A stretch of 64,000 nt of DNA from Rhea pennata (lineage: Eukaryota; Chordata; Aves; Rheiformes; Rheidae). A program made the position numbers and the translations under genes. The stretch is taken from positions 58,878,570-58,942,569 of the forward strand of contig NC_084667.1 in the NCBI RefSeq assembly GCF_028389875.1, in the 5' to 3' direction. The notes beneath the pieces were generated by a model. The model saw nothing but the letters and a program-made list of their open reading frames with translations. It had not been told where the DNA came from and did no database searches. Numbering within the stretch: position 1 is the stretch's first letter; each line of letters opens with the position of its first letter. Of the stretch, positions 1-11,689 are shown in pieces.

Positions 1-759
1 CTGGTTCCGGAGGAGGCGTCCATATCTCTGGTCCTGGTCCTTACGTTTGCGCTGCAAGCTTGGCTCCTGCCACAGCCAGCCAAGCTGCTGCTCGGACCGG
101 GGCTGCTCCAGCAGCCAGCGGGATGGCAGGCGCTGTTTCTTTCTTATGCTTTTTTTATAACCATTTTTCTGGCAGAGACAGAGGGAGGAGGGGAAAAATC
201 CGCCAGCACATGTGAGCAATGCATTGTGTCCCTGTCACCACTTTAAATCAAGTTAAACTCTACAGAAAAGAAAGCTGCATTTTTTACAACAGCACCTGTT
301 ATGCTACTGCAATTAGGGCTCCATTAATGCCCTGCATATTAAGAGGTTTCAAAACATGGCTGTATAAATTCCCCTTGACTTAAAAAAAATATTGGCAGTT
401 GACCGGTCCATTTTGAAAGGGCTGGTTATAAACACAGCTGACAGATGCCTCTCAGGACAGAGTACTTTGGGGGTGCTAAAATTATATACCTGAGCCCCTC
501 AAATCTGAAGGTCAAATTCATCCAGGGCTGAGCAAAAGCCATTCCTGCTGGCTTCCTCGGGAGCTGTGTGCGTTTTGGTCACTCTCCAGAGGGAGTCTGG
601 CACCACTTAGTACTAATCTGCACTTTTCCATAGGGATTTTATGGAGCATTGAAGAAAAGAAAGGATGAACTGCTAGGACTGGTCTGCAATAGCATATTTA
701 AACTGACTCCAGTCAGCTGGAGGTGTTCTGCATCAGCAGAAAGCATTTACCAACGCTCT

Positions 760-1210
760 AATAACGGGTTAGAACGGATGGCCTTCAGCGGCTTTAATAA
801 CCGGATAAAGCTTAACCGGTTCTCTCCGAGCAAAACAATATCATGATTTCGGTATTATCCCAATGCAGACAAGCCAACAAGGTGCAACCAGCCTCCTTGT
901 AATCACCACGCAGACTCTTTGCCGGCCAGCAGAAATGACGCAGGACTCGCCACACATTACAGGAAAGACGGAAATAGTAGATGAATGGCAGCTGAAACAG
1001 TTTAGGGCAATCCTGATGGACTAGGAGGGCAATACGAAGCCAAGAACTTTGACTTTGATGACTTTGACGACTGCGCCGAACGTGGCTCGGTCGTAACGCC
1101 TGCCGCTGTCTCGCCGGGGCGAGGCTCCTCTGCCATCGCAGCCAGCAGTCCTCGCTGCTGCGGATTGCTAAGGGAATAATCTCGGCACCGACAAGCCCCT
1201 GCAGGCATTC
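760..1210. other. CpG-rich block (orphan CpG island-like)
   Basis: CpG dinucleotides are dense here, roughly 30 or more by eye in about 450 bases. The surrounding DNA shows only one or two per hundred bases. The core at 1066-1200 has several CpG-containing words in close succession. No intact coding frame crosses it. It may be an unmethylated regulatory element, a non-coding RNA promoter or a relic of a younger insertion. Nothing in it identifies a gene. Confidence 0.4.
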
Positions 1211-2889
1211 ATTGACACAACAGACTGTAACAGTTTCAGGAGATTTACGGATTTAGGGTTTGTGGAGTCATTGATATGTGAATTAAGCACTGACTGACTG
1301 AGACTAACTCTTCAAAAGGAGTCATTATAATCTCTTTAGAAATATAATGATTTCAGTGACAACATCTTCAGCAGAACTTCAAAAACACTTATTTAAAAAA
1401 AATTAAGTACAAAGATATATATTTAAATAAAATGCTAGTTCTCAACTTTTCCCAGCCTCCAAGGGTAAGGAAATCTCAGCATTCAAGAGGCTCAGTCCTG
1501 GAGACAGACATTCAGGCTTCACCTGCACCCACTGGTGATGGGAGAAAGCTGTGGACTCATGCTGTTGCATCAATAAGAGCCAGCCTGTACTTTTCTCCTT
1601 TCTCTGTCAAACCAAGCTTTATATTAACCTGGACAAAAACTTTGGTCAGGAAAAAGAAGAGGCCTATGGGATTTCTTACAAGCTATTTTAAAGCTCTGCT
1701 GTTTCCCTCCTCCCCTCCCGAAGGTCTTTATGCTTAAGAGCACCCTGAAGCAACCTGGCAAGTTTGGCCCTTAATGACACATTCGCAACACTAGCCATGG
1801 TGCTGTGGTGACATACACAGCAGGTAGGTGCCTTTGCTTCCAGTGTGGTTTGCTCTTAGCCACCTAATTTAAATAACAGAGTGGTCTAATTTTGCTTGAA
1901 TTGCTAAGCACAGACTGCTAGTCTTGGGGGAGCAACGAGCCTGCAGCCACCTCAAGGTAGAAACCCTGTAGTGCCAAGTGCAAGGCCCCATCTTTAGGCA
2001 ATGGCGCTGCTTATCCAACTCCAGCACTGGTGGATATCAGGTTCAGTCCCACTGAAGTCAGTGAGATTGCACCGTAATGGAAAGCCGCAACATCAAGTCA
2101 GTATTTTTACAACACACAGGACAAATTATGAAGGCCAGCACAATAATTTAGGTAATCTACAGTCACTGTAATGCACAAAGTGCTTCTGCTCTTAGACTTG
2201 TGTTGGCATTTCCTGTGCTGAACGTGACGAAGGCAGTCTGCTCGATGCGATAGCAGAATGTTTCTGGAGTTGATAAACGGATATGTAAGTCTTGAGGCTG
2301 CTGCATGGGCAGGACCATGGACTCCAACCCTGGCCTTCCTGACCTCCACAGTAGGTTAATGACTAGCAGCAGCAGAACAGGAGTTGCCGAGTTCTGTGCT
2401 GCCATGACAAGCAATTACAGTCCATTTACTCGTCATCTCACTGCCACTTAAAAACAAACATAAGAAAATGCTCTGCGGACAGCACTGCAATGTGTCTCTG
2501 AGGGACCAGCTGAGTGTTGCTGTGAGCAGAGCTGCTTCATGAGGGACGCATGGGGGCAGGCGCACCTCAGTCCGAGGGCAGCATCCCATCCCATGTCCGG
2601 GCCTCATGGCACCTCTGCCTGGGGCAGGCCTGGGAAAAACTGGGCAGTGCCTGTTCTCATTCACCTTCTCAGCAGTGTCAGCACTTGCTGGCTTTTGGAG
2701 AGGGAGAAATGGATGGTTTGTTCTTCCTAAACTCAGGCTGAGCAAGTCCTTGCCATGCTGGTAATGCTCGCTTGCTGAGTTGTTTATTGGCCACAGACCC
2801 TGGTGAGGCTAAGAGGGGCCGTCGACCGGCAGCCATCCCCCTCTGCAGTTTTCCAGGCACGGAGTTGGAAGGGAAGGGTGGAACTGAGC

Positions 2890-2912
2890 TTTTTTTTTTT
2901 TTTTTTTTTTTT
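2890..2912. repeat. Poly(T) run
   Basis: An uninterrupted run of 23 T. It could be the poly(A) tail of a minus-strand retrocopy, but no retrocopy sequence is recognisable beside it, so it is called simple repeat only. Confidence 0.9.
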
Positions 2913-5900
2913 AATGTGATATATTTGGAAATCATAGAAACACTCCTCTATTTGGCCACTGTTCAGTAACCGTACCAAGGTGGGAGATGCAATATTTACA
3001 CTGCTCGGGAGTGCTTAGGCTTTTGTGCAGATGATCCCCCAAACCAGGAAGATAAACACTGGAGATAACCAAAATATCTCAGCTGACTGAAAACCACCCT
3101 CCTCAGGGGATAATATTTACATAGGCACACACAGCCCGAAGCATGCCTCTGACTCATCCATCACCAGGGATGCTGTTGTGAATATCAGACTGGCTTCTCT
3201 GCTGGAATAAATTACTGTAGCACCGGGGTCGTCTTTGCTGGTGTCAACTGCTATTTTGGCCCCTGCTCTGTAGGGCAGATGAAACGTACAGCAAGGGAGT
3301 GGATGGCAGCACATCCTGCTAAGTCATGTCTGCAGGTGCTCTGAGCAGCTGGGATGCAGGCTACCCAAAGTCCCGGCATAGGGCAGCGCTCCCCAGTGGC
3401 CTCAGCAATGGGTGTTTCTCCTGGCACTTGAGACTGAGGGAAGCATCAGGGCAGTTGAGGGGTGCAGGAGCTGTGCTGGGTACCAGGCCCAGTGCTAATC
3501 TCCCCATGTCATCCTCCCTGCCCTTCATCTTTGGCCAATGATTGCCATACTTCCAGATCCTTTTCCAAGTGTCAGCGTATGTCAACTGCAAGAAAAGAAG
3601 TTGTCAGAATACAATAAGATGGCAATAAACATGAGTAATAAATGTGGAAAGCAGGAAGGAGAGTAAATAAGCCTCAAGTCAAATTTTCAGAGGGATAAGG
3701 ACATAAAGCACTAGTGTGAAAGGCTTACAGAGGTTGGTGAACACAGGCCACTGCTGGCAGGTATTGGCCAGCAACACCACCACAGTTTTGGACTGTGGCT
3801 GCCCATCACGCTGTGGCTGAGGGAATAAGAAATCCCTAGAAATACTCTCATAGCTAGAGATACCAACACAAATCATCCAACAAAGCCAGAGTCACCCACA
3901 GGACAGGTCGGTTCATAAAGGAGGGTGATCTGAATCCCTCCATTTCATGGATGGGGAAACTGAAGCATGGGGCACAGCAGGTCTACGGAGTTGGCACACG
4001 TGCTCCGGCCGGAAGGTTTGCCTGGTGCAGGGCAGGTGCAGGCTGGCAAGCCACATGCACGAGCACACCAGCTCCCCTACCGCTAGCACTGACCTTCTCT
4101 GCTTTCTCGAGCTTTCCACAACCTTTTATCAGCACTATTCTTTCCCCTCCACAATTGCAACCCAGTGAGAGGACAAAGTCTACAGCTTTGTTTCCAGGTT
4201 ATCTATCCTGCTGCACAATGAAGTTCAACAGCAGCTATCATGACTGAAAGCTTTTCTGCAAAATAAAACCCTTGCTGTTCCTCTCCAATCCTGTTTATAA
4301 TAATTTTTATGGATTTGCAGTTTTGGAAAACTCTGCAAAAGCCATGTGAAACCACTTGCACATGTGGGCATTTCACTGTTGTGAGGCTCAAAGATCAAAG
4401 GTAAAAGAATCACTTCTATCTTGCTTGTGCAGGGCATTCAGGAACACCAAGTTAAAGATTCTTGCATCTTCAGTCAGGACTTCCTTTCAGCTGGACAGAC
4501 CTTTTGGACATGTCAACACACTGCCACCTGAAGAAACTCAGAATATTACAGACCAGGAAGGAATCTAGTATTTTATCTCTGTGAGCAGCTCTGGGCTGCA
4601 GAGGGAATCCAAATGACATGTGAAAAGGCACTCTGTGTTGCCAGCTGGCTCAAACAGCATCCCTGGAGGGACTGTGGCTGCAAGTGAGCCTCCAGGAAGT
4701 GATAATTAGAGATCAGTAGCAATCAGTTTTTAGATGACCAGACTTCTTACCCTTCTCTTCTAATAACCTCAATGAAAAAAAATGTTCTAAAGAGGATCAG
4801 TTACATTTTCATTGAAAACTCACCCCAGCTATATGCTTAAGTCCTGATTTGTTGGAATAAGAAGTAATCTACCATGTGAGAAGGAGCTGGCTTTGCACTG
4901 CAGGGAGATTTCAATGCTTTTGACTCTGTGAGCCCTGGTACAGCAGGACAGCTGCTAAGGGCTATGCTTGTGGCCAGTGTGGGTTACCTTGGAGGGCTGG
5001 TGTAGGTACTGCCCTGCATGGCCCATGGCAGGGTCTTCCAGAGCAGTCCTGCGCTGCCACAGTAGGACCGGTGGTGAGTGGATCTCCTGAGCATCAGATC
5101 CTCTTAACGCTGTGAGCTACAAAGGATGGCAGGGAAGCAGCTGTGAGCCGTTGCTACTGTGGGACTGGAAACCACTGAGAGAAATGCAGGATAGGCAGCT
5201 GGGGACATCTCCAGATGCACCCCCCTCTGCCCATGCATTTGCGACATAAGACAGCACACACTTGGACTGACCCTCTCCTGTGCCAGGCTCACTTACTGGC
5301 TTGAGAAGAGGGCAGCAAAGAGGAGGCACAAGTGCAGTGAGCCCCAGGGTAGGAGACCTGGCTGTGGGAACCCAGGAACCCCTAGCACAGTGATGTTATG
5401 GGAAGCAGGAAGAAACATGGTTGACTCAAGGATGGATTTGCTGTGAGAAGGAAAAAAGAAAAATTGCTTTCCTTGTAAACCGAGCAAACTGGATCTGGAA
5501 TCAGGCTGGGTCACCATGGAAACCCCTGAGGCCCACTCAGTTGTCACTTTTTGCAACAGCACTGTACTTTGTAACAGGAAAGCCATAAGTGTTTGAAAGC
5601 CTGTGAAGTGGGAGCTTGGGTTGTGTTTACAAAGCCCTTCAGAAAGAGCACAAAGAACCTCCATTCTGCCCCAGTCCTGGCCAGGCTCCCACCCTCTGCC
5701 AACATTTCCAGAAATATTCAGGTATTTAGGGATATGGAGTTTGTATGTCATTCTCTGTTTCCTACCTGATGCCTGAATCTCTCCCACCACTGCAGCATCC
5801 CCATCATCCTGGCACCTGGACATCAACAATTCCTCACCATTAGCAGCAATCAGATCAGTGATTGAGTAACTTTAATAAGCTATAGTGAAAATAATTTGAT

Positions 5901-8900
5901 TCCTCTGCATGATGAATAAGAGTCAAAACAAAGGAGCCAAGTTCATGCAGCCAAACAGCTGAGAACAAGTCTGGTTTTCCATGAAAATCATGCTGCACAT
6001 TTCTCATGGGATGCAGCTTGCAAGTACCGGCTGCTAGATTGTGGCAATCGCTTCCCACAAGATCCCTGGCCTCGCTGCTTTGATGCTTTGACTGGATTTG
6101 CTAGCTTCTGTCTAACTCATCAGTTCTCAGTTTATTTTTGCCTCTTTTTCTTTGAACCATCTTGATGGGAAGGGCAGTATTAAGCCTGGTCACTCTAACC
6201 TGCTGCAAGAGGCCACTTACCCTGGGCTGGGAGCATCAGCGTTTGAACCTCCAGACATGCTGATGATTAACCTGTTCTCACAATTGTGTTCAGAGGCCTA
6301 AAAGAAAATCAGGCTGGTGCTGCGTGGTGGAAGGTAGTTTCACAACACTTCTTCCAGATGGTAAGATCTTTTTGGGAACATGTGTTCCTGCTGACTGCAG
6401 GGCTGAGCAACAGTACCAAGAGCCACGTGCTATTGGGGTATGAAGGCTAGCACAGCCAGGATGCTGTGTTGCTCTTGCTATATTAATAGGCGGATCAGCA
6501 ATAGCTGAAGAGGAGGCAACCTGCAGCATCACCTGGAGAGAACAGCTGGTGGCCATCTACTTCAAGGATTTGTTCTTCCTTTCAGTTCACTCATCCACTT
6601 CAAACTAAGAGCATAGTTGTGAGCTCAGCGGCAGACGACTGCACCTTCCGTATGGCTGGGAGGTGAGGAAGAGTCTCACAGGTCTGCTAAGCCTTGCAGG
6701 GGAGCTTGAATGCTTCATGGCTCATTGGGGATAGGGTGGTATCCATGAGGTATCCGTTGTACCCATGGCACTAAGGACCATGAGCTTTTCAGTGCAAAGT
6801 CCTCTGAGCACTCACCAGCTCCATTGTGGGACTGCTGAGAGAAAATGTGAGCAGAAAGAAAGGGCTGTTACTGAAGGCTTGTAAGGAAGCAAGACTTCTC
6901 TAGCAATTTTTTCTCTGGGTGCTCCCTCTGAAGAGTAGGAAGGGATAAATATGTTACAGCATTACCAGACTTCACCATTTTTTGACCTTTACAACAATCA
7001 GTGTTTTTTCCTTTGAAGCTCCAGCTCCTGCAGTCAGATTTCAGAGACCCTCAGGTTTCACTTTTAAACAACACTAACCCTTACAGCAGGCTTGAGGGTT
7101 ATGACCTTCTACCAAAGCTAAAGGCAAATGGAAAACAACTCCATACCATAGTAAATTTTTAACTCTTACAACTTCCTGGGGCCAAGCTCCTGGAGTCAGT
7201 ATTGCTATAGCCCCTGAAGGCATTTCCAGGAGTGGGGGTGTTTGCAAGCTGGTGCAGGGGGAGAACGATGACCTAAACTGTGGGGAGCAGAGCTTCCCCC
7301 CAGGGCTTGCTTTTCTTAGCAGTCTCACAGGCCTTGCCACTGGCTGTGTTTCAAGGGTAGTTAACAGCTCCCAGGAAGACCAGGTCAGTCTGCACCAGCA
7401 CCCCAGTGAGGTAGACCTGCTGCAGCAGACGAGTGGGAACCGAAACAAGCCTGGCAGCGCACAGCAAAGCCCAGTAAATGGCTGGCGGGGGAGGAAATTA
7501 GAGATCTGGCTGGAAAGAGGATTATTTGGATTTTGTGTTGCAAGGGGCTCTCCACACTGCAGCCTACCCTCTGGTTATACACACACCAGCATGCGCTGCT
7601 GTAAAAGGCTACCTGCCCTCTGTGCACATTGTCACCTTGCCAGGGTAGCTGAAGCATAACCAATTGCAATTTTCCTTAGCACAGCCGGGGTGTCTCCTAT
7701 TTAAACGTGGCTTTGAAAAGCTCGGCCCTGGGCCCTGCAGCCTGAGGCTGTGCAGCTGAGGGAGGCAGCTGGGAAGGAGCCCCTCTGCAGCTTGCTGTGA
7801 GCGCCCCAGGAGATGCTCTGCCTGGTCCCTCATTAACCATCAGGGAATCTTCCTGCCTATCTACTCTTTGTTCCTCCTTGTTTCTCCTTATCATAACTAT
7901 CCCCATTCCACAAGATTTCTGTCTCCTGGACATAAAGTTCTGCCAGCCTTTAGTAAGTTTTTAAGCCAGCTGTTCTCTGTCCAGCACAAAGTCCAAATTG
8001 CATAAGATTTTATTGAACTGTCATATTAATCCTTCACTAAAAGCCACATTAATATGTGAGGTGTTGGCAGGCTCATGAAACAGCATGCACATTGCCTTTG
8101 GCACTATGGTTATGTGGCACCTCCTGATTTACCCCTCTTGTTTTATGCTGGTGCCTCTGCCAAGCGGAAAACTGGAAGTGCCCAGTCTCCCCAGCCTGGT
8201 GCTCAGCCACACGGGCACTGCAGGCTCCCAAGGGTTAAATCACTTAACCTGCCCAGTAACTAGCCCAGTGACTGTGTTTAATGTTGTTTAAACCTTCTAG
8301 GCACCTGCGTATTTTTGTTCCTCCGCTTCGAATTCCCTCTGATGTGCCCAAATGCTCCTGGGATGGAAGAATCCAGGGCCAACATCCCCATAGAAATAAG
8401 TGCCACCAGACAAGTAGAGAGTGGAGAATTGAATATGTAACAGCAGGACACAGCACTCCTGGTTCCTCACTCAAGTCTATCAATCATTACATGGATGGAG
8501 CCATTTGTGACCTCTGGAAATGGGCAGAACGGTGTTGATGGGAGTTGAAATGCAGCAGTTTCTGTGCAGCAGCTCTAGGCTGCTTTTGAACCCTCCTATT
8601 CAAACCCTGTTGGGCTTCACACTGTGCAGGGCAAAACCAGGTGCCAAATTTCTTCTCCCTAAGGCTGACCTGGGACTGCTCAGCTGCAGCAGTGGGGCTC
8701 AGTTCCCATCTTAGGAGGAGCACAGCTTGCTCCTGTGCACTTGCACCCGGCAGAACTCTTCATTTCACCTTCAGCGATGAGGTTACCTTGTCATCTATAC
8801 GGTAAATAATTAACCTTAAATCTTGGAACTCCCCTAGTATTTCTCCCCCACCTCTTCCCTTCTTTTAAATGCCCAGGACATAATGAAAGTGAAACAGTGC

Positions 8901-10806
8901 CTGAGCCTCTGTGGGGAGCAAACAGAGGAGGTTGCTGGAGAAGAGAAATGGATGGGTCCTTCTTCGATCTCCAAAAAACTCTTTTCCAGAAGGCCAAGGA
9001 GGATGCAGAGAGAACCCCTGCCTGGCGAGAGATCCTCTGAGGGTGCTGGCATGCAGCCAGAGGCTTCTGCAAGCTGAGGCAGGTGAGTTTGTGTCGAAGC
9101 CGCTTGGCCAGGCTTCCCAGCTCCTTACAAACCACGGCAGCCTTTCTACCAGGAAGCGCTCTTGGGGGGACTCCTGCTCAGCTGCTCTCCAGTGCCCACC
9201 ACATGGCAGCTCTTGTGGGCTTTCAGAGGGCTCTTTGCTTGGCAGAGGTCTGGGAAAGCTGAGCTGGACTATGCAGTGCCCCTGGATTTCTCGCACAGCT
9301 TCAGTTTCTCAATTTCTGCGGCTCATGTCTGCATTAACGTGGCTTCCTGTGGAGAGGATCAGCCTGGTCATCACCTGGGTCTGTATCTCCTCTTCTCTGG
9401 TCATGTAAGTTAATTCCTCCTTCTCTGACTTCCTCCCTCATATAACTTAAATGCTTAATTGCTGCTCTTGTTCCATTCAGGTCACACACCCACTATGCAG
9501 AATTTGAACTAATAAATCAGTCCCTTCCCTGCTGACACCCCTGGAAAATGGGGTACCCTTCTTCCCATTTCCGCACTGCTGTATGGGCTATGATGAGGTA
9601 GGCTCCTGAGGCAGGCAAGCCAAGAAATAAGAATAGTTCAGTATTTCCTCTGAGAAGCTGTGACGCAGGATCTGAGCCCCACTGTGCAAGGAGCTCACCA
9701 AACTGATGGGAAGCCACAGTCTTTGTCATTTGTAACCTGGGGAATAAACATGCACAGGAAGGTAAAAATCTAGCCAAACTCTGATCAGGAAAGCCGAAAA
9801 TGTATTTCCAGAGTCCCAGCATGTCTGTTCACTATAATCATATTTCAATCTCCTGCTCCTGCAAGCTGGACAAACCTGAAACAGGTGGATCCTAGGCGAC
9901 CTCAAGGAACAGCTGTTTCTAACGATTCAAATTAATTGCTGAGCTTCCTTGAGTCCAGACCCGGCTAAGTTAGCTGGTAACCTGGTTTCAGTTCTGCACA
10001 AGGTAGGGGAAGGGAGGCAAAACCTTTCCCACTAGCCCCTTCCCAAGCACCCAGGTCAGAGATCAGGGTGGGGAGGGAGCTAGTCTATTTACAGCAGATG
10101 AGGAGCTGAGCACATGTAGGGGACCTGACTCCCACTTAGGCACTTACAGGGGCATAGTCATTTGTAGAAATTTGAATGCAGGCCCCTCTCCAGGGAAGCA
10201 TTGGGCTCTTAGGTGCACAGGGCCCCGTGGCACCCCCCACCACTTGTGCAAGGCTTTCTTGGCCCCTGAGGAAGCCATTCACAGCATTACATGATGGAGC
10301 AATCTGAGGAAAAGCGCAAGACAACACTCGAGCCTGTTAATGCAACGTTAGGAAGTTTGCAAAATCCTTGATGTGGACAAGGATCTGTGAAACTCCACAA
10401 CAAAGACTCAGGCTGTTGCCAGGGTCTTTTCTGTTTGCCTTTTAAGTGCTCTCAGGTAGGATGAGTGATATGAACCTTTGCTGCATTGTGCAGCCTCCCT
10501 CATTGTAACCATGATGATTCAGAGTGCAGAGATTGCTTTCATTTGGGGTGGAAGGGGCTAGAAGTGAACAGGCAGGCTTTGCTCAGCCCTCTGCATCAGT
10601 GCAGTGCAATGGCTGCGATGGACCCTCCTCTCTGGGAGCCCTGTTCCAGCAGCAGCAGGTCAGGGCTGGCCTCAGGCAGAAGCAGCAGCACAGCCCAAAG
10701 TTCCCATGTCTGCATTAGAAAGTGGGAACACTCCGGTGGGTTACCTGTCCCAAGTAGGGTTATCCTTATTACATGGCTTGAAATCCTTCTGGAAGGAAGA
10801 TTGCAA

Positions 10807-10953
10807 AAACATAGAAATCATAGACTGGTAAGGTTGGAAGGGACCTCTGGAGATCATCTAGTCCAACCCTCAGCATAGCGCTGTATGGGGATTGAACCCA
10901 CAACCCTGGCATTAGCAGCACCATGCTCTAACCAACTGTGCTAAACCTGTCCC
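10807..10953 (-). mobile_element. tRNA-Ile/CR1 composite SINE (TguSINE1-like)
   Basis: Read on the minus strand, the element starts near 10953 with a tRNA-like head. The A-box word TAGCACAGTTGG and the B-box word GGTTCAATCCC are both intact. The head follows tRNA-Ile closely, including the GTTAGAGC D-arm and the GGTGCT anticodon-stem region. It then switches to a CR1 LINE 3' end (GGTTGGACTAGATGATCTCC) and finishes in ATTTCTATG, a variant of the CR1 ATTCTATG terminal repeat. This is the architecture of SINEs mobilised by CR1 reverse transcriptase. It is nearly full length and lies 0.3 kb upstream of the EXOC3L4 first coding exon. Subfamily naming is tentative. Confidence 0.85.
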
Positions 10954-11274
10954 ATACCTGTTACCAACAGAAATGTTATTGTTTTAATTGATTTCAGCAT
11001 CCCTGACCTTCAGTGATTACTTGATGCTGAAGAAATAGCTGGCCACTTGCATGATTTGAGCAGCAGAACTAGAGACTCTAAGGGCTATAAGCAGGCCAGT
11101 ACCTAGTTTTGGTGGATAGAGATACATTCCAAATAGCTACAGGCTGTAACAGACTTGTTCTGTCCTTGGATTAAGCAGGATGGACAAAGACTTTCAGTCC
11201 AAGACTGACTTTGGAGACATAGTAATAATCTATTGGATTTCTCTCATCTATTTCTTCTGTTTTGTTCATTTTAG

Positions 11275-11689
11275 TCATTACCATCAACATTTTTTAAAAG
11301 ACTGTTGTTCAAAGACAAGATGAATAGAGATAAGGAGTTACATCCAACAAGTGTAACATCAGAACCAGCCTCTCCAACAAACAGCACTGGGAAGGAAAAG
11401 ATGGATATTGCTTCAGAACTGAATAGCCCAAGTTCTCACAGCCATGACATAGGGAATGCCATGACATTTTCTTCCTTTGAAAGAGGAATTAAAACAATGT
11501 TAAGCATCCGGAAATCAAAAAACCTGAACAAAGAAAAAGAAAAGGAATCTACTGGCACTTTGAGAGGCATACGACTTTCTTTTAAATTCTCCAAGAGCTA
11601 TGAGCAGGACAAACCCACAATCTGTAATGGTATGGAGGAGATTGGAGAGAAGATAGAATTAGAGCCCACTAAAGGAAAACCTCTTTCAG
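11275..11689 (+). CDS. EXOC3L4: EXOC3L4 coding exon 1 (N-terminal)
   Basis: The acceptor follows a T-rich tract ending TTTTAG at 11274; the donor is CAG|GTAAGA at 11690. Coding starts at ATG 11320, so 11275-11319 is probably 5' UTR. That stretch has no in-frame stop, so a longer N-terminus from an upstream coding exon is not excluded. The exon encodes 123 residues plus one base (phase 1). The protein is rich in Ser, Lys and Glu, with a basic stretch (IRKSKNLNKEKEKES) and a second basic segment near LRGIRLSFKFSK. The same position in TNFAIP2 also holds a basic membrane-directed segment. Confidence 0.8.

Larger units (their letters stand above)
1..11274. other. Upstream intergenic / 5' flank, no protein gene seen
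   Basis: No stretch here reads as a protein family I recognise. Open frames are short, low in conserved motifs and overlap one another on both strands. Visible content is a CpG-rich block at 760-1210, a 23-base T run at 2890-2912, a candidate non-coding exon near 8.83-9.08 kb, and a tRNA/CR1 SINE at 10807-10953. A 5' untranslated exon of EXOC3L4 probably lies somewhere here, because the first coding exon begins at a splice acceptor. Confidence 0.6.

Noticed and set aside
5293-5829. 178-codon minus-strand open frame
   Set aside because: Composition is random-looking with no recognisable domain, no splice context and no family resemblance.
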